Source of the DNA: Medakamo hakoo
Taxonomy: Eukaryota; Chlorophyta; Trebouxiophyceae; Coccomyxaceae
DNA length: 64,000 nucleotides
Reading direction: 5' to 3'
Assembly (NCBI GenBank): GCA_026636295.1
Contig: CP089456.1
Span: 1,054,001 to 1,118,000 of the forward strand
Below are positions 21,619 to 30,772 of this stretch, piece by piece (the stretch's first letter is position 1; the number at the start of each line of letters is the position of its first letter). A program made the translations under genes and the position numbers. The notes under the pieces were generated by a model. It was not told where the DNA came from. It was given only the letters and a program-made list of their open reading frames with translations, and ran no database searches.

Positions 21619-23007
21619 ATGCGGCCGGCGGCGGCCCGCCACACGAGCGGGCCAGCCGGGCCGTCGAGGCCGGCCTCATCCGCCCTGCAGACGAGGCGAA
21701 AGCCTGTCGGCCGCGTGGGCTGGGTCGTGAGCGCGGCCGCGACGACGGCGGACGCGGCGCGGCCGCCACCACCCCCACCACCCACTCCTTCCTCCTCCAT
21801 CCTCCACGCCGCCCTGGGCCTCCCACCCCCACCGCCCGGCGGCCCGCCCACGTCCCGGGCGACCGTCCGTGCCGCCTACCGTTCTTTAGCCCGGCGCACG
21901 CACCCGGACGTCCTGCCGCCCGACACGCCACCGGACGCAGCCGCGGCCGCTGCCGCAACGCTGGCCCGCGCTCGTGCAGCCGCGGCAGTCCTAGGCGACG
22001 CCCGGTCCGCGGCGTCATACGCCCGAGCCGGCCTGGGCGGGCTGGACGCACGCACGGCGGCCCTGTTCGCGGACGAGAAGGCGGACGCGCCGGGGCCGAG
22101 GCACGCCCGCCCGCCGACGAGGGGGCGGGACGTCGGCGCCGTCCTCGTCCTGTCCTTTGAGGACTCGGCATTGGGGAAGGCCGTGCCGGTCCGGCTCGCC
22201 GTGGACGTGCCGTGTGCCGGGTGTGCCGGAGGCGGCCTGGACGCAGACGCGCACGCGACGCCGTGCGCGGAGTGCGGCGGGCGCGGCGCGGCCCTGTACT
22301 CTCGCACCGCGTCCCCGCTCGCCCTGTCGGGGAGCCCGCCGCGCGGTGAGCCGGCGCGGCTGCACCGCCTGGCGCGGGGCGCGCCCACGACGCACGCGGG
22401 CCCGCCCGGCCCCGCCGCGGCCGTGGGCGTCTGCCCGGCGTGCGGCGGTGGGGGGGACGCCGCGCGCGGGTGGTGCCGCGGCTGCGGTGGGCGTGGCCTC
22501 ATGCCCGGCGTCCGCGCCATCACCGTCGCCATTCCGCCGGGCACCCTGCCCGACGCGACGCTGTGCGTGCCGGGCGCGGGCGGGGCCGGCACGGGCGGCG
22601 GCCCGCCGGGCGACGCCTTCCTCGTCGTCGCCGTCGAACCGTCAGAGCACGGGTTCGTGCGGGGCGGCGGCGGGGGGGACGGCGAAGGGGGCGGCGTCGG
22701 CAGCGCGCGCGACGTCGTGTCCACGCTGCGGCTAGGCGCGGCCGACGCCGTCCTGGGCGTGGAAGGGCTGGCCGTGCGCACGCTGCGTGGGCGGGCTGGG
22801 CTGCGGGTGCCGCCCGGGACGCAGCCTGGCGCGGTGCTGGCGCTGGACGGGGCGGGCATAGCGGGCGGGGAGGGCGAGCCTGGATCGCACTTGTTCGTGG
22901 TGGAGGTGGTCGTGCCGGGATTAGAAGAGCTGGGTGAGGGCGGGGTGGCGGCGGCCAAAAAGTTGCGGGCCTATCACCACCAGGGGGGCGGGCGGCGGCC
23001 TGTGTGA
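21619..23007 (+). CDS. DnaJ/Hsp40 co-chaperone, type with zinc domain, probably plastid
   Basis: Intronless, 462 residues. The start MRPAAARHTS opens an Arg/Ser/Ala-rich leader that looks like a transit peptide. A J-domain follows at about residues 50-140, with AAYRSLARRTHPDVLP holding the HPD motif needed to stimulate Hsp70 ATPase. Four Cys pairs (CAGC, CAEC, CPAC, CRGC) form a stretched zinc domain in place of the usual CxxCxGxG repeats. The C-terminal substrate domain begins AITVAIPPGTLPDATLCVPG. Low-complexity Gly/Ala loops are inserted between these parts. It lies head-to-tail with the FHA gene 98 bp downstream. Confidence 0.85.
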   Translation: MRPAAARHTSGPAGPSRPASSALQTRRKPVGRVGWVVSAAATTADAARPPPPPPPTPSSSILHAALGLPPPPPGGPPTSRATVRAAYRSLARRTHPDVLPPDTPPDAAAAAAATLARARAAAAVLGDARSAASYARAGLGGLDARTAALFADEKADAPGPRHARPPTRGRDVGAVLVLSFEDSALGKAVPVRLAVDVPCAGCAGGGLDADAHATPCAECGGRGAALYSRTASPLALSGSPPRGEPARLHRLARGAPTTHAGPPGPAAAVGVCPACGGGGDAARGWCRGCGGRGLMPGVRAITVAIPPGTLPDATLCVPGAGGAGTGGGPPGDAFLVVAVEPSEHGFVRGGGGGDGEGGGVGSARDVVSTLRLGAADAVLGVEGLAVRTLRGRAGLRVPPGTQPGAVLALDGAGIAGGEGEPGSHLFVVEVVVPGLEELGEGGVAAAKKLRAYHHQGGGRRPV

Positions 23008-23105
23008 GTGACACGAGCGCGAGGCGCCCCGCGCGGAGCTGGCCACCGAAACGCATGCCTCTCACAACTCCATTCCTCGCGCGCGGGCGCCCTCACATTC
23101 CCACG

Positions 23106-24551
23106 ATGCCGAGCCCACGCTGGCTTCGGGACGCAACCGGCTTGGACGACGGCGCCGGCGCCACCCCAAAAACGCGGGCCGCGCTGCGGGAGGCCGCGGC
23201 GCGGCCACCGCCGCCGCCACCGCGGCCGACCGCCGAATTCTTGGCCCTCCACCCCCTGCTGGCGGACACGGACGCTGGAGGTTCTGCCTCGCCCGACTGG
23301 TCGAGCGATGAGGACGCGGCCCAGCGGTGGCTGGGCGCGGAAAGCGAAAAGGAAGAGGCCGCGGCTGCCAAGGAAGCCAAACGCCGGCGCCTGAAGCGGG
23401 CGCGTGGGCGGTCGGAGACGCCCGCGGGGGGGGAGGGCGGCGTCCCCCGCCCGCCCGTCGTGGCTTCCACATCCACGGCCCGGGCCGTCGCTGAACGCCG
23501 CCTGGCCGCCGTGCGCAAGCTGCACGCCGCGTACGCGCGCCAGCACGCGGTTTTATCGGCCGCGGCCGCGGCGCTGGGTGGGGGCGGGCAGGGCGACGGC
23601 GGCGGTGGCGGCGCGGGCGGCGGCGACAGCGGCGCGGCTCCCGCCGCCCCGCCAGAGGACGCCGCTGCCAAGAAGCGCCCTCGCCGGGAACCCGGCTGCC
23701 CGGCGGCCGCGCGGCCTGGGCCCGCGCCGGGCGACGCGGCCGCCGCCTGCGCGCCGCCGCCGTCCGCGCCCACCGCCTCCCTCCCGCCCGCCGGCTGGGC
23801 GCTCGCCCTCCGCGCCGCCCTGCCCGCCCTGGCCCGCCTGGAGGCGCTGGCCGCCGCGTCCGCCGCCCGGCGCCTGGACGCGGGCGCCGAGGGCGGCGAG
23901 GGTGTCGGGCCTGCGCTCGCGGCGCTGGTCGGCCCGGGCGGCGCGACCGCGCTCATCCGCTCCCCCGCCGTCCTTCTGGGCCGGGCGCCGGCCGCCGCCG
24001 CCGCCACCGCCGCTGGCGGCGGCCCCAGCCCCGGCGCCGGGGCCGTGCCGTGCCCTGTCGACATCGACCTCGTCTCGCTCGTGGGACTACCCGCCGCGCG
24101 GAAGGCGTCCCGCGCCCAGGCGTGGCTGGAGCTCGCGCTGCCGCCGGCCGCCGCGCCCGGGAGTGGCGGGGGCGGGCACGGCGGGAGTGGCGGCGCCCAC
24201 CCGGGCGGCCCGCAGACGCCCACGCCCCGTGCGCCGCCGCCGGGGACGACGCCGCGGACCGCGACGCCGGTGCTCGAAGGCGCCGAGGCCCACCCACCGC
24301 CGCCGCCGCGGTCCGCGCCCCGGCCACCCCGCCCCCCCGCCCCCTGCTTTGTCCTCACCAACGTAGGGCGGCGGGGCATGGCCCTGGACGGCGCGCCCCT
24401 GCCCCCCGGGTCGGCGGCGCCGCTGCGCCCCTGGTCCCTGGTCGAGGCGGGGCCCGGCTGCCGGTTCCTGTTCATCCCCAACGCGCGCGCGGCTCGGCGG
24501 GCTGGGGAGTGGAGTGCCGGCCTGTACAGCGCGTTTGGGGGTGTGCAGTGA
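23106..24551 (+). CDS. FHA-domain protein, MCRS1-like
   Basis: Intronless, 481 residues from MPSPRWLRD; an in-frame ATG at 23055 is an alternative. The N terminus has WLRDATGLDDG. A basic segment KEAKRRRLKRARGR follows, a likely nuclear signal. Long Ala/Pro/Gly linkers lead to a C-terminal FHA domain: CPVDIDLVSLVG, KASRAQAWLEL, then CFVLTNVGRRGMALDG and CRFLFIPN. This order is that of microspherule protein 1, an INO80/NSL-complex subunit in animals with plant relatives. FHA domains bind phosphothreonine. The complex assignment is inferred. Confidence 0.72.
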   Translation: MPSPRWLRDATGLDDGAGATPKTRAALREAAARPPPPPPRPTAEFLALHPLLADTDAGGSASPDWSSDEDAAQRWLGAESEKEEAAAAKEAKRRRLKRARGRSETPAGGEGGVPRPPVVASTSTARAVAERRLAAVRKLHAAYARQHAVLSAAAAALGGGGQGDGGGGGAGGGDSGAAPAAPPEDAAAKKRPRREPGCPAAARPGPAPGDAAAACAPPPSAPTASLPPAGWALALRAALPALARLEALAAASAARRLDAGAEGGEGVGPALAALVGPGGATALIRSPAVLLGRAPAAAAATAAGGGPSPGAGAVPCPVDIDLVSLVGLPAARKASRAQAWLELALPPAAAPGSGGGGHGGSGGAHPGGPQTPTPRAPPPGTTPRTATPVLEGAEAHPPPPPRSAPRPPRPPAPCFVLTNVGRRGMALDGAPLPPGSAAPLRPWSLVEAGPGCRFLFIPNARAARRAGEWSAGLYSAFGGVQ

Positions 24552-24589
24552 GAGCAGTGGTGGGTGGGAAGGGGGGGAGGGGGGGGGTC

Positions 24590-24590
<1 letters not shown>

Positions 24591-24633
<43 letters not shown>

Positions 24634-24644
24634 TCTGTGTGTAA
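24591..24644 (+). repeat. (GT)n tract with TGTAA, downstream of FHA gene
   Basis: GT run at 24591-24632, 40 bp after the stop, followed at 24640-24644 by TGTAA, the polyadenylation signal used by many green algae. The rest of 24552-24947 is G-rich and then GC-rich spacer before the CofD gene, with no other feature seen. Confidence 0.7.
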
Positions 24645-24947
24645 CTTTGTACTTGCGCCTTTCTTTTTTCGTCTGTCTCATTCTGGAAGGCGGGGACGGG
24701 GCGCGGGGCGGGGGTGGAGAGGGGATGGGGAGGTGGGGTGGTGGTCGGCGCGCCGCGAGCCACAGGCAGCAAGGAACACGCTCGCTCTGCCCTGTTCCCC
24801 CGCGCGAACCCTCGCAGGTCGCCCGCCACGGCTCGGCCGGCCCTGCCCGCGACAGGCGCGCCGCCCACGTCCACGCCGCGCGCTGTGTCGCGCTGCGGGC
24901 GGGCGGGCGCTGCCGACGCTGGGCGCCACAGCGCACCGACGCCCCGC

Positions 24948-26646
24948 ATGCCTCCACCCGCGCACGCCCGCGTCGCGCCCGCGCCCGCCTCGCCCAAGCC
25001 ACGACCGCTCGTGCGGGCAGGCAGTACAGCAGGTGATGATGCCGGGTTGAGCGCGTTGACGATCGACGACCGGTCCCGGTCGCTGTCCGCGTTTTCCGCG
25101 CCGCTCTCGCCGCGCGGCGACCAGCAGTCCGGCCCGCCCTCCACCTCGCGGCAGCCCCGCCTCGCCATTTTCTCGGGCGGCACGGCCTTCAACTCCGTCG
25201 CGGGCCGCCTCACCCGCCTGACCCGGTCGGCGGCCTACATCCTGCCCGTCTCTGACGATGGAGGTTCGACGGCGGAAATCGTGAGGGTGCTGGGAGGGCC
25301 GGCCGTGGGCGACATCCGCTCGCGCTGCCTGCGCCTGGCCGACGGCGGCGACGCCGAAGCGACGGCCGTCCGCCGCCTGCTCGCCCACCGCCTGCCCCCG
25401 CACTGCGGGCGGGCGGCCAAGGCAGAATGGGCGGAAATCGTGGAGGGTGACCACCCCCTGTGGGCGGGCGTCAGCGAGCCGTACAAGCACACGATCCGAG
25501 GTGTGAGGAAAAGGAAAAAGGATGGATGGAAAGGATGGATGGATGGGAAAGGATGATGGGTCGTGTTTTTTTATGCCCCCCTCACTCGCCTCCCTCCCCA
25601 TCCCCACCACAACAAACCATCCAGCCTTCCTCGTCCACTTCCACACCGAAGTCTTGCGCCACGCCTCGTCCGAACGCTTTTCCTTCCGCCACGGCTCCGT
25701 CGGCAATTTTTTCTTTGCGGGCGCGCGCCTGTTTTTCCGGTCGCTGGAAGCCGCCATCTTCCTGTTCTCCCGCGTCGCCCGCATCCCGGACGGGTCGGAC
25801 GTCCTACCGGCCGTATGCACGGAAGAACGCCTGGTCCTGGCGGCCCTGTTGGCCGACGGCACCGTGCTGCGCGGGCAAAATGAAATTTCGCACCCGTCGT
25901 CCGTCGCGACGCCTTCATCCGGTGGACCGCCCGCCGTGGACAAAGGCTCGGCGGGCCGGACGCCGCTGAGCTCCCCCATCGTCCGCGTGTTTTATGCGCC
26001 GTCGGATGACGCGGTCCACAGCAGCGGCGGCGGCGCGGTCGCCACGTCCACGCCGCCCATCCCCGGCGGCGAGCTGGCCCCGCCCGCCAACCCGCGCGCC
26101 CTGGCCGCCCTGCGGGCCGCGGACGCGGTCGTGTACGGCATGGGCTCGCTGTACACGTCTGTGCTGCCGGCCCTGATCCTGGACGGCGTGGGCGAAGCCG
26201 TCGCGGCGTGCGCCGGGCCCAAGATCCTGTTGCTCAACGGCGGCGTGGACCGCGAGACGGGCGCGTCGCTGGAGGTGGGCGGCGGCGGCGGGCCGGCGCC
26301 GGCGCGCCCGCGCCCCATGTCCGCGGTGGACGTGGCGGAAGCCGTGGCCCGGGCCTTGGTGCGCGCCCGCCCACAGGACGCGGCCGGCGCGGGCGCCGCG
26401 ACGCCCCGCGCCCTGGGGCGGTGGGTGAGCGTCGTGCTCTACCCAGAAGGCAGCGCCGTGCAGGTCGACGCAGCCGCCCTGACCGCCCGGGGCATCGCCC
26501 GCGTCGTCGGTGTCCGGTCCCGCCCCGCTCCTGGCGGTGGGGGTGGCGTCGTCTACGACCCGGACGCCTTGGTGGACGCGATCGCGGCGGAGACGGCGGC
26601 GTGGGCGGAGGCGGGGGGGAGGGGGGGCGGCGGCGGGGTGGTGTGA
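24948..26646 (+). CDS. CofD/YvcK-family protein
   Basis: Exons 24948-25500 and 25625-26646 join in phase 1 for 524 residues. After a Pro/Ala/Ser-rich leader of about 60 residues, the Rossmann-like core shows LAIFSGGTAFNSV, ILPVSDDGGSTAEIVRVLGGPAVGDIRSR, RHGSVGNFFFAGARLF, AVVYGMGSLYTSVLPALI and KILLLNGGVDRETG. This is the CofD/YvcK (UPF0052) family. Bacterial YvcK binds UDP-sugars and affects cell-wall metabolism; CofD is a coenzyme F420 enzyme. Eukaryotic members have no role I can name. The leader may target an organelle. The start is the first in-frame ATG. The intron has GGAT repeats. Confidence 0.82.
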
Positions 26647-26751
26647 TTTTTTTTTCATGCGCGTTTTTTTGTTCACACGGTGCAGGCCGGGCAGGCGGCG
26701 CGGGGCACACCCGCCCCAGCGCACGCCCCCCCCCCCCCCCCACCCCTTCCC

Positions 26752-28487
26752 TCACGCCCACTCAAACGCAGGCGGTTCCGCCGGCAGCGTCACGCCCGAC
26801 CGCTGGATGATGAAGTGCGCGGCAAAGTTGCCGGCGCGGCAGCACTCCAGCGGCCCCTTGCCCGCGACCAGCTGGGAGAGGTAGCCGCCGACGAACGCGT
26901 CGCCGGCGCCGTTGGTGTCGACCAGCTTTTCGGGGGCCAGGCGCGTGACGGGGACGGTGAGGATGCGGCCCTCGTGCGCCACGACCGTCGGGTCGGCGCC
27001 CTGCGTGATGACGACCGTGCGGCCGCGCGTGCCGTTGGCCTTGGGGAACGCCGCGATTTTGGACGCGATCGTCGGGATGTCGTCGGTGGCCCACCCCTCC
27101 GACTCGGCAAAGGCGCGCGCCTCCGTCTCGTTGCCGAACAGGACGTCGATCTTGGGCATCGTCTCCATGAGCGTGGCCTTGAAGGGCGGGACCTGGGAGA
27201 TGAAGGGCGCCGACAGGTTCATCGCGTAAATCTTGCCGGCCGCCGCGCAGTGGTCGGAGACGGCTTTGATGGCGTCGGGTGAGACGGTGATGAAGAAGCC
27301 GGCGGAGTAGACGATGGAGGCGGCCTCGACGAGGGCCCAGTTGGCGGGCTCCTTGGTGTGGGTGGCCTGGAAGGGCGGGGAGGGAGGGGGGACGGGGGGG
27401 GAGGGGGGGGGAGGTTAGAGCACACGCGGGGATGCGGGCCACCCCGCCCCTCACGAGGGAAAAGCCAAGCCGCCCCGCCCTCGCCCCCACCCCTCCCACT
27501 CTCACCTTGTAGTTGTTGGCCGCGGCCAAGTTGGCGACCAGGGACCGTTCCCCGCCCTTGACCGCGACGGCGCACGTGCCCGAGGGCGTGGACGCGTCGA
27601 CAAAGTAGCGGACGTCCACGCCGTCGGCCTTGGCCGCGGCTTCCATCGTCTTGCCGAACTCGTCGTCGCCGACGCAGCCCATGTAGGCCGTCGCGCCGGG
27701 GACTTGCAGCATCCACTGCGCGATGCGGATGGTGTTCTGGGTGGCGCCGCCGGGCACGTACTGGGCGCCTTTCGACTTGGCGAGCTCCTGGGAAGGGTGT
27801 TTTTTTTTTGGTGTGGAGGGGCGGGGGTCGAGCGGGTGCGGGCGGGAGCGCGACGAGGGGAGGGGCGCCTTTGTTTGTCCGCCCCGCCTCCTCCTCAATT
27901 CTGCCCGCCGCACCTCGAACATGGGCGCGTGCTTGTCCTCCGCCAGGATCTGGTCGGCCAGCTTGATCTGTTTGTGAGGAGGGTGTGGGGTGTGGGCAGG
28001 GCGTGAGGGCGTGGGCATGGACAGAGGGGGGCGCGTCGTTGCACTCTGAGTGCGCGCGGCGCGAGACGCGTGCGCGCAGTCCCGAACGCAGGCCTTCCAA
28101 CCTCCATTTGAGGGAGTCGCGCACTCAGGCAGTTGCACCACGTCTTTGCCCGATCGACGCGCGGTCGGGAAGAAGAGGGAAGAGTCTGAGGCGAGCACAG
28201 GCGCGGCGCCTTTCCGCTCCCGCGACACCGATCGGTCGGGCCGAAACGCATGCAAAAAACGGCGAGGACACGCCGCCGACGCCCTCGGATTTTACGTCCG
28301 CACCCACACCACCCTCCGCTTACAGAAAGGGACCTTCCTCCGGCCCTGGAAGACCGAAAAACGCCTCGAAAAAAAGCGACATCCGACTCACCTCATACTT
28401 GTCCAGGAATGCTTGGTCGACGTCGGCGATGATGTCGAGCAGCGGGTTGCCCATGCCCAGAATGGATTTTTTGAGGCCGGGCGCCAT
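26752..28487 (-). CDS. ADK: Adenosine kinase
   Basis: PfkB-family enzyme phosphorylating adenosine to AMP; in plants it also salvages adenosine from the methyl cycle and acts on cytokinin ribosides. Minus-strand exons are 28392-28487, 27914-27967, 27506-27787 and 26752-27366, all phase 0, total 348 residues, the usual length. Motifs are GMGNPLLDIIADV at the start, YVPGGATQNTIRIAQWML, AYMGCVGDDEFG, NLSAPFISQ, and the catalytic DTNGAGDAFVGGYL with the base near Asp300. The first intron (424 bp) shows nothing else. The start lies 184 bp from the divergent RAD7-like gene. Confidence 0.96.
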
Positions 28488-28671
28488 GGTTGATGGGTTT
28501 GGGGAGAGGGAGGTGGGGGACGGGTTGGCGCGTGTTTGGTTTGGGCGCTGGAAATGAAGAGTGTGTGTGGAGAGGGCCGGGGGGAGGGGAGCAGGTCGGT
28601 CACCGAGGGACTCCCCCCCCTTCACTGCCTCCAACCGCGTGCGCGCCCGAGGAGCGGAAAAAAGAAAAACG

Positions 28672-30660
28672 ATGCCGCCACGCCGCTCGCGCTCAGCCAA
28701 CCGGGCCGACGCCGGTGCGGCGGGAGACGGCATCGCCCCTCCCGGTGACGAGGGTGGGGCCCGCGGCGCCCCCCGCCCGCGGCTCGAAAACGAAGCCAAT
28801 GCTCCGCCGCCGCCGCCGCCGCCCCAACCCGCCCACGCCGGCCCTGCCCTCGCCGCCCCAGCCGACCACCTGCCCGAACGCCGGGCCATGATGGCGCGCC
28901 AGGCCAACGTCCGCGCCGCTCACTTTGCGCAGTTCGACGAAGGCGCGGACGACGTGGTCGGCGCGGACGGCGCGGACGCCATCCTGGGCGGCCGCGGCCA
29001 CGTCGGCGGCGACGACGCGCGCGGGCTGGGCATGTGGGCCGCCGCCCAGGACCTCGAGGAAGGCCAGGCCGCGGCCGCCCGGGCGCGGGAGCACCGCCTG
29101 GCCATGGAAGCCGAGGCGGCGGCGGCCGCGGCTGCGGCCGGTCCGGCCTGGCGGCCGTCCCGCGACGCGGCCGCGCTCGGGCCGCGCCCGCGCCGCCCGG
29201 CCCCGCCGCCCGGCGAGGCCGCGCCCTGGGCGGCGGCCCTCATCTCTCCCCCGCCGCCCGGCGGCGCCCCGTTCTGCCGCATTCCATCCCTGGGCGACCT
29301 GGCGGCCACCCTGATCGCCCGCCACTTCTCCGCCGTCGACTCGTTGGCGGGGCTGCCCGACGCGTGCCGCGCGCGCGTGGCCGCCGCGGCCGCGGCGGCG
29401 CGCACGCTCGACGCCCGGGCGGCCATGCTGCTGGCATCCGGCGGGGTGGGGGCGCTCGTCCTGCCGGACGCGACGGCACTGGACTCGGGCGGCCTGGCGG
29501 CCGTCCTGGCGGCGGCCGCCTCCCCCCGCCTGGAGGCGCTCGAGCTCGGGTTTTGCGGGCGCGGCTTCTCGTCCGCGGCCGCGCGCGCGCTCGCGTCCGC
29601 CGGGCCCCTGAGCTGCCTGCGCGACGTCGGCCTGCGGGGCGCGTACCGCCTGGCCGACGCGGACCTGGCCACGGTCGTCGCCTGCGCGCCCGGGCTGAAG
29701 AGCTTGGCCGCCACGCACGCGCCGGTCCTGACCGGCACCGGGTCGGTCGACCGCCTGCCGTCCCTCGCGCCGGGCCTCGTGTGTCTGGACCTGTCCCACG
29801 ACCGCGGCATCGGCCGGGACGCCCTGTGGAAGGCGCTGGTGGGCCGGGCGCCGCCGCCGCCGACGGCGGCCGCGCCCGCGGCCACCCCGCCGCCCGCCCC
29901 CGCCAAGCCCACGCTGCCGGCCCTGGCCTCCCTGACCCTGGACGGCCTGGCCCACGGCGCCGTCGACGACGCCCTCCTGGCCGCCGTCGGCGCGGCCCTG
30001 CCCGCCCTGGCGCGCCTGTCCATCGCGCAGTGCGGCCCGGGCGTCACGGACGCGGGCGTGGCCGCGTTCGCGGCCGGCCGCGGCCGGGCCCTCCGGTCCA
30101 TCAACCTGTCCGGCACCGGTGCCCTGACCGACGCGGCCATGGACGCCCTGGCGGCGGCCTGCTGCCCGGGGCTGGAGGAAGTGCGCCTGGGCGCGTGCCC
30201 GGCCCTGACCGACGCCGGCCTCGCCCGCCTCATTGCGTCGGCGGCGCCGTCGCTGCGCCACCTGGCCATCCCGTCCCTGCCGCACGCCGGCGTCGCGACG
30301 TGCACCGCCCTGCGCGCGTGCGTGGGCCGGGCCGGCGTCCTGGAGACCCTGGACGTGTCCTGGTGCCGGGGGCTGCCGGGCGACGCGCTCGCGGCCCTGG
30401 TCGACCGCGCGGCGCGCCACCCGAGCGGCGCCCTGCGCCGCCTGGACGCGTATGGCCTGTCCCAGCTGACGCCGGAGCACTACCACGGCCACTGCCACGA
30501 GGGCATCGACATCCGCGGCGCCGTCGCGGACGCGGAGCCGGCCCCGGCGATGGCGGCCGCGGCGCTGGACCTAGGCGACGAAAGCGGCGAAGAAGACGGC
30601 GGCGACGCGGGCCGGCAGACGCGCGGCGGCGGCGGCGGCGCCGTGGAGGTGGGCGCCTGA
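28672..30660 (+). CDS. RAD7-like leucine-rich protein
   Basis: Intronless, 662 residues. The first 200 residues are low-complexity, rich in Pro, Ala and Arg. Then CRIPSLGDLAATLIARHF and SLAGLPD resemble the opening of the RAD7/RHP7 repeat region. Cys-type leucine-rich repeats follow (LEALELGFCGRGFSS, LRDVGLRGAYRLADADL, LVCLDLSHDRGIG, LARLSIAQCGPGVTDAGV, LRSINLSGTGALTDAAM, LEEVRLGACPALTDAGL). The tail is acidic then Gly-rich. Yeast RAD7 helps global nucleotide excision repair within a cullin-type ubiquitin ligase. A general F-box-less LRR protein is the alternative. Confidence 0.68.
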   Translation: MPPRRSRSANRADAGAAGDGIAPPGDEGGARGAPRPRLENEANAPPPPPPPQPAHAGPALAAPADHLPERRAMMARQANVRAAHFAQFDEGADDVVGADGADAILGGRGHVGGDDARGLGMWAAAQDLEEGQAAAARAREHRLAMEAEAAAAAAAAGPAWRPSRDAAALGPRPRRPAPPPGEAAPWAAALISPPPPGGAPFCRIPSLGDLAATLIARHFSAVDSLAGLPDACRARVAAAAAAARTLDARAAMLLASGGVGALVLPDATALDSGGLAAVLAAAASPRLEALELGFCGRGFSSAAARALASAGPLSCLRDVGLRGAYRLADADLATVVACAPGLKSLAATHAPVLTGTGSVDRLPSLAPGLVCLDLSHDRGIGRDALWKALVGRAPPPPTAAAPAATPPPAPAKPTLPALASLTLDGLAHGAVDDALLAAVGAALPALARLSIAQCGPGVTDAGVAAFAAGRGRALRSINLSGTGALTDAAMDALAAACCPGLEEVRLGACPALTDAGLARLIASAAPSLRHLAIPSLPHAGVATCTALRACVGRAGVLETLDVSWCRGLPGDALAALVDRAARHPSGALRRLDAYGLSQLTPEHYHGHCHEGIDIRGAVADAEPAPAMAAAALDLGDESGEEDGGDAGRQTRGGGGGAVEVGA

Positions 30661-30772
30661 AAGGGAAACACTGGAGGGGGGAGAGAGCGCGCGCGCATTT
30701 TTTGTATCCTGCCTGTCCACATCCATGCTTTGCGATTCGTGTGCCCGGAGACGCGCTCTACACTCGCCGCCC

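Noticed and set aside
10999-24650. GT/AC repeats considered as telomeric or satellite arrays
   Set aside because: They are short dinucleotide runs at gene ends, not the TTTAGGG-type telomere repeat.
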